Assembly (NCBI GenBank): GCA_902812455.1
Contig: CADDZH010000130.1
Location: forward strand, 1 to 11,866
Reading direction: 5' to 3'
Length of the DNA: 11,866 nucleotides
From: Chloroflexota bacterium
Lineage (GTDB): Bacteria > Chloroflexota > Ktedonobacteria > Ktedonobacterales > Ktedonobacteraceae
Under the pieces are notes generated by a model. The model ran no database searches, was not told the origin of the DNA, and saw nothing but the letters and a program-made list of their open reading frames with translations. Shown here one piece after another: positions 1 to 6,725 of this stretch. The first letter of the stretch is position 1; every line of letters begins with the position of its first letter. The position numbers were made by a program, and so were the translations under genes.

Positions 1-1033
1 GGGTACATATTTCCAGGCATTCCCGTACGAGATCGAGCGCTTCCATAAAGGGGCGTTTTGTCTCCTGGTAGTCCATGTTGTAGCCAGAGGGCAATCCGCT
101 GGTAATGCCCAGGATTTCTTGTTGCAGCGCGAGCATTGTTTGAGCGCGTGCCCGCACCAGCTCCATGACTCCCAGGTTGCGCTTCTGGGGCATGATGCTG
201 CTGCCGGTGCAGAGTTCTTGAGGAACCTGGAAGAAGCCGTACTCTGCCGTCGAGAAGAGCAAGATATCCTGTGCCAGCTTGCTCAGGTCGAGCATGATCT
301 GCACCAGGGCCTGCACAATGGCCGCCTCGATCTTGCCGCGACTATTCTGCACATAGAGGACGTTGTTCTGCACGCGCGAGAAGCCGAGCAGGTCAGCGCA
401 GTACTGGCGATCAATGGCGATGGGTACGCCGTAGCCGGCAGCGGAACCAAGCGGCGATTGATCGTTGAGGATGTAGGCTGCTGAGAGCAACTGCTCGTCA
501 TCAAGCAGGGCCTCGGCAAAGCTGGCAGCCCACAGGCCCACCGACGAGAGCATGGCACGCTGCATGTGTGTGTAACCAGGCATAGGAGTGTTCGCTTGCT
601 CGCTAGCCAGTTCCAGTAATGCCGTGCAGAGAGCACATAGCCTGGAAGCTACGTCGTGTAGTTGTTCTTTGCCGTAGAGACGCAGGTCTACCAGCACCTG
701 GTCATTGCGCGAGCGTGCCAGGTGTATTTTCTTGCCTGCTGCGCCTGCTACCTCCACCAGGTAGTTCTCGATGCGTGTATGTACGTCTTCATCCTGCAGG
801 CCGATAGTGAATTCGTGTCTCGCCTCCATCTTGAGGATGTCGCCCAAGGCGTCTTTCAATGCCTTGTGCTCCGCTTCTGTCAGGATGCCGATTTTCGCCA
901 GCATAGCGATATGGGCCAGCGATCCCCAGACATCATGGCGAATCAGGCGGGCATCGAGGACACTATTCTGGGCAGCCTCGAAGCGCTCTACCTGCTCATT
1001 TAAACGGTAGCTTTTCTGCCAGAGTTTGGTCAT
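1..1033 (-). CDS. argH: Argininosuccinate lyase, C-terminus outside the window
   Basis: ArgH splits argininosuccinate into arginine and fumarate, the last step of arginine synthesis, in the cytosol. About 344 residues are visible of a family norm near 450-470; the C-terminal end lies beyond base 1. Family landmarks occur in order: LWQKSYRLNEQVERFEAAQN at the N-terminus, GSLAHIAMLAKIGIL, HTRIENYL, the ArgH-specific ARSRNDQV, PGYTHMQRA (catalytic His region) and the superfamily signature GSSIMPQKRN with the catalytic-loop Ser. The start is the ATG at 1033, preceded by a strong AGGAGG (1041-1046) seven bases upstream. The signature is slightly divergent: RNLGVMEL replaces the more usual KNPDVxEL, so this could be a divergent or paralogous ArgH. 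It is the first gene behind a T-box leader; no other arg gene is in view. Confidence 0.93.
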   Translation of the reverse strand, partial: MTKLWQKSYRLNEQVERFEAAQNSVLDARLIRHDVWGSLAHIAMLAKIGILTEAEHKALKDALGDILKMEARHEFTIGLQDEDVHTRIENYLVEVAGAAGKKIHLARSRNDQVLVDLRLYGKEQLHDVASRLCALCTALLELASEQANTPMPGYTHMQRAMLSSVGLWAASFAEALLDDEQLLSAAYILNDQSPLGSAAGYGVPIAIDRQYCADLLGFSRVQNNVLYVQNSRGKIEAAIVQALVQIMLDLSKLAQDILLFSTAEYGFFQVPQELCTGSSIMPQKRNLGVMELVRARAQTMLALQQEILGITSGLPSGYNMDYQETKRPFMEALDLVRECLEICT

Positions 1034-1049
1034 AATTGAGCCTCCTGAA

Positions 1050-1396
1050 AGGCAATAAAAAACCCTCGCCCCTTCCGCCGAACAACGCTGAAGGGACGAG
1101 AGCCAGATATTTGCTCCCGTGGTGCCACCCTGATTGCCACTATCTGCTACACTGCATCTTCCTCACATCCTTGTGATGAAAAGATGGTGACCACTCTTTT
1201 TGCGGTTCTTGTGCTGCGTGGGAACCAGCCACCTGTGCCTACTTGCCTCGTATAAAGGCTTTCTTCGGCCAGCCGCTCACGAAGGCGTTCTGGGAAGGCA
1301 GTTCCATTCCGGACTTTCACCAGGCTCCGGATCGCTGTTGGCTGCCCGGCCCATACTATGTTCGCTCAACGCGGGTCAGTCTTTATCAATTTGTAT
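1050..1396 (-). promoter_or_regulatory. T-box leader, probably arginine-specific
   Basis: This is a tRNA-sensing leader: uncharged tRNA stabilises an antiterminator and lets transcription continue into argH. The 14-base T-box AGGGTGGCACCACG is at 1131-1118. The antiterminator pairs AGGG and ACGGGAG with CTCTCGT and CCCT, leaving UGGCACC as the bulge that reads the tRNA acceptor end. Stem I spans about 1375-1271 and aligns with Bacillus subtilis glyQS: helix CCGC/GCGG, K-turn UGAG on both sides, helix CGAA/UUCG, and a specifier-loop 5' strand CAUAGUA with the AGUA motif (1357-1354). The distal hairpin is UCCGG/CCGGA with a GGUGAAAG loop. The glyQS alignment puts the specifier at 1287-1285, CGC (Arg). 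UGGC in the bulge predicts a G discriminator on the tRNA. The base after the specifier is C, where a purine is usual. Confidence 0.93.
1057..1100 (-). terminator. T-box-controlled intrinsic terminator
   Basis: On the minus strand an 11-bp stem with one G-U pair (arms 1100-1090 and 1075-1065) is followed by six U residues (1062-1057). Its 5' arm is shared with the antiterminator, so the two structures exclude each other. It lies just upstream of the argH ribosome binding site. Confidence 0.93.
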
Positions 1397-1402
1397 GTTG
1401 TA

Positions 1403-1431
1403 AGCATAGCAGCAGAAACAAAAAATGTCAA
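1403..1431 (-). promoter_or_regulatory. Sigma-70-type promoter of the T-box/argH transcript
   Basis: On the minus strand TTGACA (1431-1426) and TATGCT (1408-1403) are separated by exactly 17 bases. Transcription should start near 1396, giving a leader of about 360 nt that contains the whole T-box. Confidence 0.85.
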
Positions 1432-1466
1432 TGGAAGATCGCATTTGCATGCGTGAACGAGCGTTC

Positions 1467-1495
1467 TTGACGTGCTTTTCTTCGTTCTATACAAT
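1467..1495 (+). promoter_or_regulatory. Sigma-70-type promoter of the kinase gene
   Basis: TTGACG (1467-1472) and TACAAT (1490-1495) are 17 bases apart. The promoter diverges from the argH promoter, the two -35 boxes being 35 bp apart. The predicted start near 1502 gives a leader of about 255 nt before the kinase ATG. Confidence 0.7.
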
Positions 1496-1498
1496 GAG

Positions 1499-1527
1499 CA
1501 GGGAGATTTTTCGGGGTCTCCATCCTG
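1499..1527 (+). other. Hairpin at the 5' end of the kinase leader
   Basis: GGAGA (1502-1506) pairs with TCTCC (1517-1521), with a possible CAG/CTG extension after a three-base bulge. It lies right at the predicted transcript 5' end and might protect the RNA end. The stem is short, so the call is weak. Confidence 0.35.
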
Positions 1528-1547
1528 TGTAGTGATTTATGAGGACG

Positions 1548-1648
1548 GCCGGTAAATCGGCGCTGGCCACGATAAATCGGCCGGGACAAGGGGCCGATCA
1601 ATCGGCAGTGAGCGCAATACATCGGGTTCCACGATAAATCGGGAACCT
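1548..1648. repeat. Cluster of four CGATAAATCG-type palindromes
   Basis: Four short palindromes lie in the kinase leader. 1548-1561 is GCCGGTAAATCGGC. 1563-1584 has core CGATAAATCG at 1570-1579, flanked by CTGGC and GCCGG with a small bulge. 1593-1606 is GCCGATCAATCGGC. 1624-1648 has the same core at 1632-1641 inside GGGTTCC and GGAACCT arms, with a single bulged A. The core is conserved while the arm sequences change in a compensating way. Two further copies lie at 9499-9534, so this is a dispersed REP-like family. Function is unknown; a structured leader or a protein-binding dyad are both possible. Confidence 0.8.
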
Positions 1649-1684
1649 ACTACTGTGTCAAACTTCAATTGATAGATGCAAACC

Positions 1685-1705
1685 TGGCCCCCACAAGGGA
1701 GGCCA
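1685..1705 (+). other. Hairpin in the kinase leader
   Basis: TGGCCCCC (1685-1692) pairs with GGGAGGCCA (1697-1705) around an ACAA loop, with one bulged A: eight base pairs, mostly GC. No U-run follows, so it is not an intrinsic terminator. It ends 41 bases before the kinase ribosome binding site and may affect translation or stability of the message. Confidence 0.5.
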
Positions 1706-1757
1706 CGACATATTATCGGTCACATGAAGCTTGACGGACTACTACGGGGAGACAATC

Positions 1758-3836
1758 ATGGCAGATCGTGTGGGGCAACAGCTTGGCAATTACCGCCTCG
1801 TCCGCTTATTGGGCCGAGGTGGCTTTGCTGAGGTCTACCTGGGCGAGCATATCTACCTGGATACTCCTGCAGCCATTAAAGTACTGCACGCTCAATTAGC
1901 TGATGCCGACGTGGCGCAATTTCGTTCTGAGGCACGCACTATTGCTCGCCTGGTGCATCCCCACATTGTGCGCGTGCTTGAATTTGGCGTGGAGGACGCG
2001 GCTCCATTCCTGGTCATGGACTATGCTCCCAATGGCACCTTACGCCAGCGCCATCCCGAAGGAACTCGACTTCCGCTCTCCACCGTTGTCGACTATGTCA
2101 TGCAGCTCGCCGGTGCTTTGCAATATGCCCATGATCAGGGAGTGATTCACCGCGATATCAAACCGGAGAATATGCTGCTGGGTAGGCGCAACGAAGTCTT
2201 GCTCAGTGATTTTGGCATTGCTCTCGTGGTCAGTTCGTGGCATTACAGCACGCAAAGCCTGCAGGAACTGGTTGGCACCATCGCCTATATGGCGCCGGAG
2301 CAGATTCAAGCGCAGGCTGGTGAGGCCAGCGATCAGTATGCCCTCGGTATCGTTGTCTATGAATGGCTGGCCGGTACGCGGCCCTTCCAGGGATCAATTG
2401 CTGAGATCGCAGTGAAGCAGGCTACAGTGCCTCCTCCCTCCTTACGTGAGAAGATACCTGCGCTCTCTACTGGGGTCGAAGAGGTAGTCATGAAGGCCCT
2501 GGCTAAAGACCCGAAGCAGCGCTTCGAGAATGTGCAGGCATTTGCCACTGCTCTGAAAGAAGCCTACCAGAGGGAACCCATGCTTCCTGGTGCTCGTCCC
2601 ACCACGCCCCTTTGGCCGGAACACTCGTCTTCCTCCACTGATGATACAATCCCCCTCTCAAATGAAGCGGCGCTGGCTGCAGCCCCTTTCGCAGTGCAGG
2701 AAGCCTCAACCAGCACGCCCCAGGCTGCATCGCCTGCAAGTGATGGCCCTCCTGCGCGGAAAGAAACATCTGCACTGGAGCAGCCGCTTGCGACACCATC
2801 CCCACCGCGAGCGTGGCCACGTGTATCCCGGCGGGTCGCCATAGCAGGGATAGCAGGAGCGGCAGCCATTGTAGTGGGAGGTGGGATCACCTGGCTGGTA
2901 CGTATGCAAGGATCTCAAGGGGGCGTCATCCCTGCTACCCCTCCCACGAATATGGGAGTTGACATCTATATCTATCGTGGTCATACCGGCTGGGTATGGT
3001 CGGTGGCCTGGTCGCCTGATGGGAAGCGTATTGCTTCAGCCAGTGCTGATAAGACCGTGCAGGTGTGGGATGCAAACAATGGTGGGAATCCATATGTGTA
3101 TACAGGCCATTCCGATTCTATCTACGCAGTAGCCTGGTCGCCTGATGGCAGGCGCATCGCCTCGGGGAGCTATGATACAACGGTGCAGGTCTGGGACGCG
3201 ACAGGAGGACATCCTCAAACCTATACCGGCCATTCCTCGTGGGTATGGACGCTGGCGTGGTCACCTGATAGCCTGTACATTGCTTCTGCAGGGGGCGACA
3301 AGACGGTACAGGTATGGAATGCCGCCGGCGAGCGCCGCCTTTTTACCTACACCGGTCATTCTGGCTCTGTCTATGCAGTGGCCTGGTCGCCTGACGGCAG
3401 CTATATTGCTTCGGGAGGAGCCGATGGGACGGTGCAGGTGTGGGACGCGACAAATGGCAGCCAGATTTTTACCTATCAGCCATACTCTCCCGCATTGATA
3501 TGGTCGCTGGCGTGGTCACCTGATAGCAAACGCGTCGCCGCTGCGTGCGATGATCAGGCGGTGCGTGTCTGGGATGCGGTTAACGGTGATCATCCCTACA
3601 CCTATTATGGTCATTCTGATTCTGTCTACACTGTTGGATGGTCACCCAATGGCGCAAGGATTGCCTCTGGCGGAGCCGATAAGACGGTACAGGTCTGGGA
3701 TGCTACCGATGGTGGAAATGCCTACACCTATACTGGCCACTCTAATGCCGTGCGCTCGCTAGGCTGGGCACATGACAGCAAACGCATCGCTTCTGGCTCC
3801 TGGGATAAGACGGTGCATGTCTGGAAGGCGGGATGA
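1758..3836 (+). CDS. Membrane Ser/Thr protein kinase with C-terminal WD40 propeller
   Basis: A 692-residue Hanks-type kinase. Visible motifs: glycine loop GRGGFAEVY (19-27), ATP-binding Lys41, helix-C Glu58, HRDIKPEN with catalytic Asp133, DFG Asp151 and APE ending at Glu181. A Pro/Ser/Ala-rich linker (about 275-355) leads to one membrane segment (about 358-380). Beyond it are seven WD repeats, most opening with GH and closing with VWD, enough for one complete propeller; blade 5 lacks the GH dipeptide. By topology the kinase is cytosolic and the propeller is outside, where it could bind a ligand or partner. The ATG at 1758 is chosen because GGGGAG lies six bases upstream; an in-frame TTG at 1731 is less likely. 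Kinase-WD40 fusions are common in Ktedonobacteria and cyanobacteria. The substrate is unknown. Confidence 0.95.
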   Translation: MADRVGQQLGNYRLVRLLGRGGFAEVYLGEHIYLDTPAAIKVLHAQLADADVAQFRSEARTIARLVHPHIVRVLEFGVEDAAPFLVMDYAPNGTLRQRHPEGTRLPLSTVVDYVMQLAGALQYAHDQGVIHRDIKPENMLLGRRNEVLLSDFGIALVVSSWHYSTQSLQELVGTIAYMAPEQIQAQAGEASDQYALGIVVYEWLAGTRPFQGSIAEIAVKQATVPPPSLREKIPALSTGVEEVVMKALAKDPKQRFENVQAFATALKEAYQREPMLPGARPTTPLWPEHSSSSTDDTIPLSNEAALAAAPFAVQEASTSTPQAASPASDGPPARKETSALEQPLATPSPPRAWPRVSRRVAIAGIAGAAAIVVGGGITWLVRMQGSQGGVIPATPPTNMGVDIYIYRGHTGWVWSVAWSPDGKRIASASADKTVQVWDANNGGNPYVYTGHSDSIYAVAWSPDGRRIASGSYDTTVQVWDATGGHPQTYTGHSSWVWTLAWSPDSLYIASAGGDKTVQVWNAAGERRLFTYTGHSGSVYAVAWSPDGSYIASGGADGTVQVWDATNGSQIFTYQPYSPALIWSLAWSPDSKRVAAACDDQAVRVWDAVNGDHPYTYYGHSDSVYTVGWSPNGARIASGGADKTVQVWDATDGGNAYTYTGHSNAVRSLGWAHDSKRIASGSWDKTVHVWKAG

Positions 3837-3845
3837 TTCCCCATT

Positions 3846-4841
3846 TCATGCCTGCGCAAACGTATCAATCATCAGCCTGACATCGTCGCCTAGCGGATAA
3901 AGGATGGGGCAGGTGCAGCCGCTGCGGTTGTATTCCTCCACTTTTGCGCGGACTTCACCAGGTGTGCCACTCGCGGTAATGCGCTCAATCAATTCGTCGG
4001 GCACAAATTGCATGGCCTCGTGAATCTGTTCTCTGGTGGCAGGCCAGCCGAGGATGCTCTGCACCTTCTTCACCGTTTCCGGCGGTGTCCCGCTTGCTTG
4101 CGCAATATGCGGCTGTTGCGCGAGGTATTGCGTGATCAGTTCCTTGGCCGCCTGCACAGCACGATGGTGATCGTGATCGACCGAGCAGACGATTAACTGG
4201 GGACGATCAATGTCGTCCAGGTGGCGCCCGGCTTTTTGTGCTCCGATATCAAGATGCTTCAGGGCTTCCTGATTGTACTCTGGCGGGACACAGTAATTGA
4301 GCACCACACCATCGGCGATCTCGCCTGCCAGCTCCATCATGCCCATATGCGTCGCGCCAATGTAGATCGGCACGTTGCGGGGCTCGCGGCGCCCATGCAC
4401 GACATCTAGCTCAATGTCATCCACATGATGGAATTCGCCGTGAAAGGTGACGCGCTCCATGTTGAGCAAGCGCCTCAGAACCTCAACGGTCTCCCGCATG
4501 GCCTTGAGGGGCTTTTTGCGTTCAACGCCCACCTGCCTGGCCAGTGGATCCCACCACGCGCCAAGCCCACAGATGATGCGATTCGGGGCAAGATCATCGA
4601 GCGTCAGGAAGGTCGCGGCGAGCAGGCCGACGTTGCGCGTCCAGTTGTTAATCACGCCGCTGCCGATTTTAATGCGCGAGGTTACGGCTGCAAAGGCGGC
4701 CATGGGCACGATGGCATCGCGCACCAGGCGCGATTCGGCCTGCCACACGGCCTCGAAGCCGCGCTGCTCAGCGTACTGTGCATGGGCCATGCCTTCACGG
4801 ATCTCATGTTTGTCTTGCAGGTACAGCGCCACGCGAGCCAT
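3846..4841 (-). CDS. LLM-class flavin-dependent oxidoreductase
   Basis: A 331-residue luciferase-like monooxygenase-fold protein of the methylene-H4MPT reductase (Mer)-like group. Typical features are an early ESRLVRDA segment, [17 protein letters not shown], a [18 protein letters not shown] stretch, and [22 protein letters not shown] in the second half. Members use F420 or FMN as hydride carrier; the substrate cannot be read from sequence. The start is ATG 4841, with AGGAGG eight bases upstream inside the end of the preceding gene; a longer in-frame start near 4940 would overlap that gene heavily and is rejected. It is the last gene of a three-gene minus-strand run, 5 bp after its neighbour's stop, so translational coupling is likely. 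Its stop is 9 bp from the stop of the convergent kinase gene, with no clear terminator between. Confidence 0.9.
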   Translation of the reverse strand: MARVALYLQDKHEIREGMAHAQYAEQRGFEAVWQAESRLVRDAIVPMAAFAAVTSRIKIGSGVINNWTRNVGLLAATFLTLDDLAPNRIICGLGAWWDPLARQVGVERKKPLKAMRETVEVLRRLLNMERVTFHGEFHHVDDIELDVVHGRREPRNVPIYIGATHMGMMELAGEIADGVVLNYCVPPEYNQEALKHLDIGAQKAGRHLDDIDRPQLIVCSVDHDHHRAVQAAKELITQYLAQQPHIAQASGTPPETVKKVQSILGWPATREQIHEAMQFVPDELIERITASGTPGEVRAKVEEYNRSGCTCPILYPLGDDVRLMIDTFAQA

Positions 4842-4846
4842 ATATT

Positions 4847-5278
4847 TTACCTCCTGAAGATGTACCGGTAGTGCTCGGCTACGAGGTCGGCGGGAAAGAA
4901 GCGTAGCAGCGAAACGATAACCAGGGCGAAGGCCACCCAATCGAACCCGGCATCAAGCGGGACGCCCAGAACGGTACCTGCCAGGGGAAGAACGGTGCTC
5001 AATATGACTTCATTGATTGCATCGGGGAAGAGCAGGATAACCAGCAGGCCGGCAATGGAGCCGAAAAAGAGCAGCTTTCTCCATAGAGCGACGCGACGGT
5101 CTATCATAAGTGCCCAGATGAGCCTGATTGTTTTGGCTGCGTGCAAGAAGATATCGATGTGTCGTGGGCGGTTGCGCTCCATGCCGGTATCCCATGACGC
5201 CCCTTGCGACGGTCTATCGAAAACCTGCTGTTCATAGTAGCGGCTTCGATGCTGTTGCGTCGAACTGGATGATTTCAT
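4847..5278 (-). CDS. Small membrane protein, DUF1232 (YkvA)-like
   Basis: A 143-residue protein with a charged N-terminal half (to about 66) and a hydrophobic C-terminal half holding two or three membrane segments (about 68-84, 92-107, 112-128), ending in a basic tail. The arrangement 'short helix, [11 protein letters not shown], hydrophobic, [26 protein letters not shown], hydrophobic' resembles DUF1232/YkvA proteins, which have the same RxxLWxKLL-PxD-DDxxV layout. This match is by eye and tentative. The ATG at 5278 has AGGAGG nine bases upstream. It sits 55 bp after the serine hydrolase stop and 5 bp before the LLM gene start, so it is probably co-transcribed with both. Its role is unknown. 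Confidence 0.8.
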   Translation of the reverse strand: MKSSSSTQQHRSRYYEQQVFDRPSQGASWDTGMERNRPRHIDIFLHAAKTIRLIWALMIDRRVALWRKLLFFGSIAGLLVILLFPDAINEVILSTVLPLAGTVLGVPLDAGFDWVAFALVIVSLLRFFPADLVAEHYRYIFRR

Positions 5279-5333
5279 AAGGCTCTACCTCCTTCGTTTC
5301 TATTCCTTTTACGTAGCTGACCGCTTGCAGGTT

Positions 5334-6419
5334 TTATAAAAGTTTTGATAGTGCATCTGCCAGTCTTCGCCGGTATGGGTTGGTATCCGGCCCATTTCGT
5401 GTGGGGCAGACACGGTTGGATAGTAAAACGATTGCCAGGTCGTGCGGCGGGCTGATGACCATCGAGGTTCCGGTAAAGCCGGTATGCCCAAAAGTTTCAC
5501 TGCTGGCTAAGCAGCCCATAAAAGATGGCCTGTTGATCATCCAGCCTAGACCAAAAGATTCTTGAGAATCGGGGCTTTGTGGCGTTACCATGTCAATGAC
5601 GCTGCTCGTCTCAAGCACTCTCTTCCCTGCATATTCACCTCTTTTGAGAAGCATTATACAAAACCTGGCTAGATTCTCAACGGTTGAGAAGAGGCCAGCG
5701 TGCCCGGCTACTCCACCCAAAACCCAGGCATTTTCATCATGCACCTGGCCATGTACAAGCCCTCCTCGCCATTCCACATACTCGGTAGGCGCGACCTGCT
5801 CCCAGAGTGTTTCCGGTGGATTGAACATGGTATCGCGCATCCCTAATGGCTCGAAAAGATATTGCTGGGTATACTCATCCAGCGTCATTGAAGTTAGCGC
5901 ACGAACAAGTTCTCCAAGCAGGATAAACCCAACGTCGCAATAGAGCTGCCCGGTGCCAGGAGGGAATACGAGGCTTTGACGGTAAATCGCTTCTAGAAGG
6001 CTATCCCTGCTTTTGTAGTGCTTGTAGAGCGGAAGAGGGCCTGGTAATCCAGAGGTGTGGGTAAGGAGATGCCAGATCGTTACAGAAGCCTTTAGCTGAT
6101 CAGAACCAAATTGTGGCAGGTATGCCGCGACCAGATCGCTGAGTTTGAGCAAACCATGCTCTATCATGCGCATGATTGCGCAGGTGGTTGCGACGACCTT
6201 GGTCAAAGAGGCGAGATCGTAGAGCGTTTTCGTGGTGACAGCAATGGGCTTATAGGCATCGTAGCTTTTGTCTGCCGTTCTCCCATAGGCAGAACATTTG
6301 AGGGTCTCCCCACACCAGCCAATCCAGAGGGTGGCGCCTGGAAACGCTCTTGCCTGGATTGCCTGCTCGATGATCTCGTCGATTTCGCGTAAGATTGCCG
6401 GTAGTAAATTGGTTTCCAT
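5334..6419 (-). CDS. Serine hydrolase, beta-lactamase/class C penicillin-binding fold
   Basis: A 361-residue protein with the three active-site motifs of the family: SxxK as Ser71-Leu-Thr-Lys74, the Tyr motif as Tyr160-Cys-Asp162 (usually YxN), and His312-Thr-Gly314 in the KTG position. It also has HLLTHTSGLPG and the GGVAGHAGLFSTVENLARF stretch shared with YfeW-like and NagZ-associated serine hydrolases. Relatives are D-Ala-D-Ala carboxypeptidases, esterases or amidases; the substrate is not predictable, and true beta-lactamase activity is unlikely to be the main role. No signal peptide is evident, so a cytosolic site is inferred. ATG 6419 is preferred over GTG 6425 because a GGTG-type ribosome site precedes it, but this is uncertain. 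It heads the operon with the DUF1232-like and LLM genes; no convincing promoter was found. Confidence 0.9.
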   Translation of the reverse strand: METNLLPAILREIDEIIEQAIQARAFPGATLWIGWCGETLKCSAYGRTADKSYDAYKPIAVTTKTLYDLASLTKVVATTCAIMRMIEHGLLKLSDLVAAYLPQFGSDQLKASVTIWHLLTHTSGLPGPLPLYKHYKSRDSLLEAIYRQSLVFPPGTGQLYCDVGFILLGELVRALTSMTLDEYTQQYLFEPLGMRDTMFNPPETLWEQVAPTEYVEWRGGLVHGQVHDENAWVLGGVAGHAGLFSTVENLARFCIMLLKRGEYAGKRVLETSSVIDMVTPQSPDSQESFGLGWMINRPSFMGCLASSETFGHTGFTGTSMVISPPHDLAIVLLSNRVCPTRNGPDTNPYRRRLADALSKLL

Positions 6420-6466
6420 GATCACCTACTGTAATTTTTTGGGGTGAACGAGGAGCGATGAGGCGC

Positions 6467-6520
6467 GGGGACAAGCACCAGGCCCCCTCCTATCCTCGCC
6501 TGCACCCCTTGTCCCTACAG
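6467..6520. repeat. 54-bp intergenic repeat, copy 1
   Basis: Starts GGGGACAAGCAC and ends CCCTTGTCCCTACAG. Inner inverted arms GGGACAAG (6468-6475) and CTTGTCCC (6508-6515), with a second CAGGC/GCCTG pair inside, make a foldable hairpin. The end of the copy also forms GTCCCT-AC-AGGGAC (6511-6524). It lies upstream of the serine hydrolase gene. Apart from the two copies, no gene is supported in 6420-6725. Confidence 0.85.
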
Positions 6521-6577
6521 GGACGTCGTGTGGTTGCATTGTTGGTGATTGTGAGCAGGTGGGGGATGTGATCACGG

Positions 6578-6631
6578 GGGGACAAGCACAAAGCCCCCTC
6601 CCATCCTCGCCTGCACCCCTTGTCCCTACAG
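6578..6631. repeat. 54-bp intergenic repeat, copy 2
   Basis: Same length and orientation as copy 1, 111 bp further on, with three substitutions in 54 bases. Two of these weaken the inner CAGGC/GCCTG pairing, while the outer GGGACAAG/CTTGTCCC arms are intact. A related GGGACAAGGGG string occurs at 1583-1593 in the kinase leader, which suggests a genome-wide family. Confidence 0.85.
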
Positions 6632-6725
6632 AACCGAGGTGACGTTTGTCCTGGTTGCCCGATTCGGTTGTCAAAGTTCATCAGGATGTTTTTTTGTTAA
6701 CCTGCATTAAGAAGTTGACAAACGC

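Noticed and set aside
1288..1292. AGA as the T-box specifier
   Set aside because: It is followed by the preferred A, but in the glyQS-like model its bases fall in the upper helix and at the start of the loop; CGC sits at the correct distance from the CGAA/UUCG helix.
1548..1648. CRISPR-like array
   Set aside because: The repeats are 10-25 bases, irregularly spaced and palindromic with changing arms, and no cas gene is nearby.
2958..3836. DNA-level repeats in the kinase gene as a tandem-repeat element
   Set aside because: They are WD40 blades read in frame as a complete seven-blade propeller, so they are coding.
4842..4940. Longer N-terminus for the LLM oxidoreductase
   Set aside because: It would overlap the upstream membrane-protein gene by about 90 bp, and the family start MARVALYL with an ideal ribosome site is at 4841.
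6426..6681. Minus-strand frames with repeated VGTRGAGED and GCRRG peptides
   Set aside because: They are produced by the two 54-bp repeats and have no ribosome site or domain.
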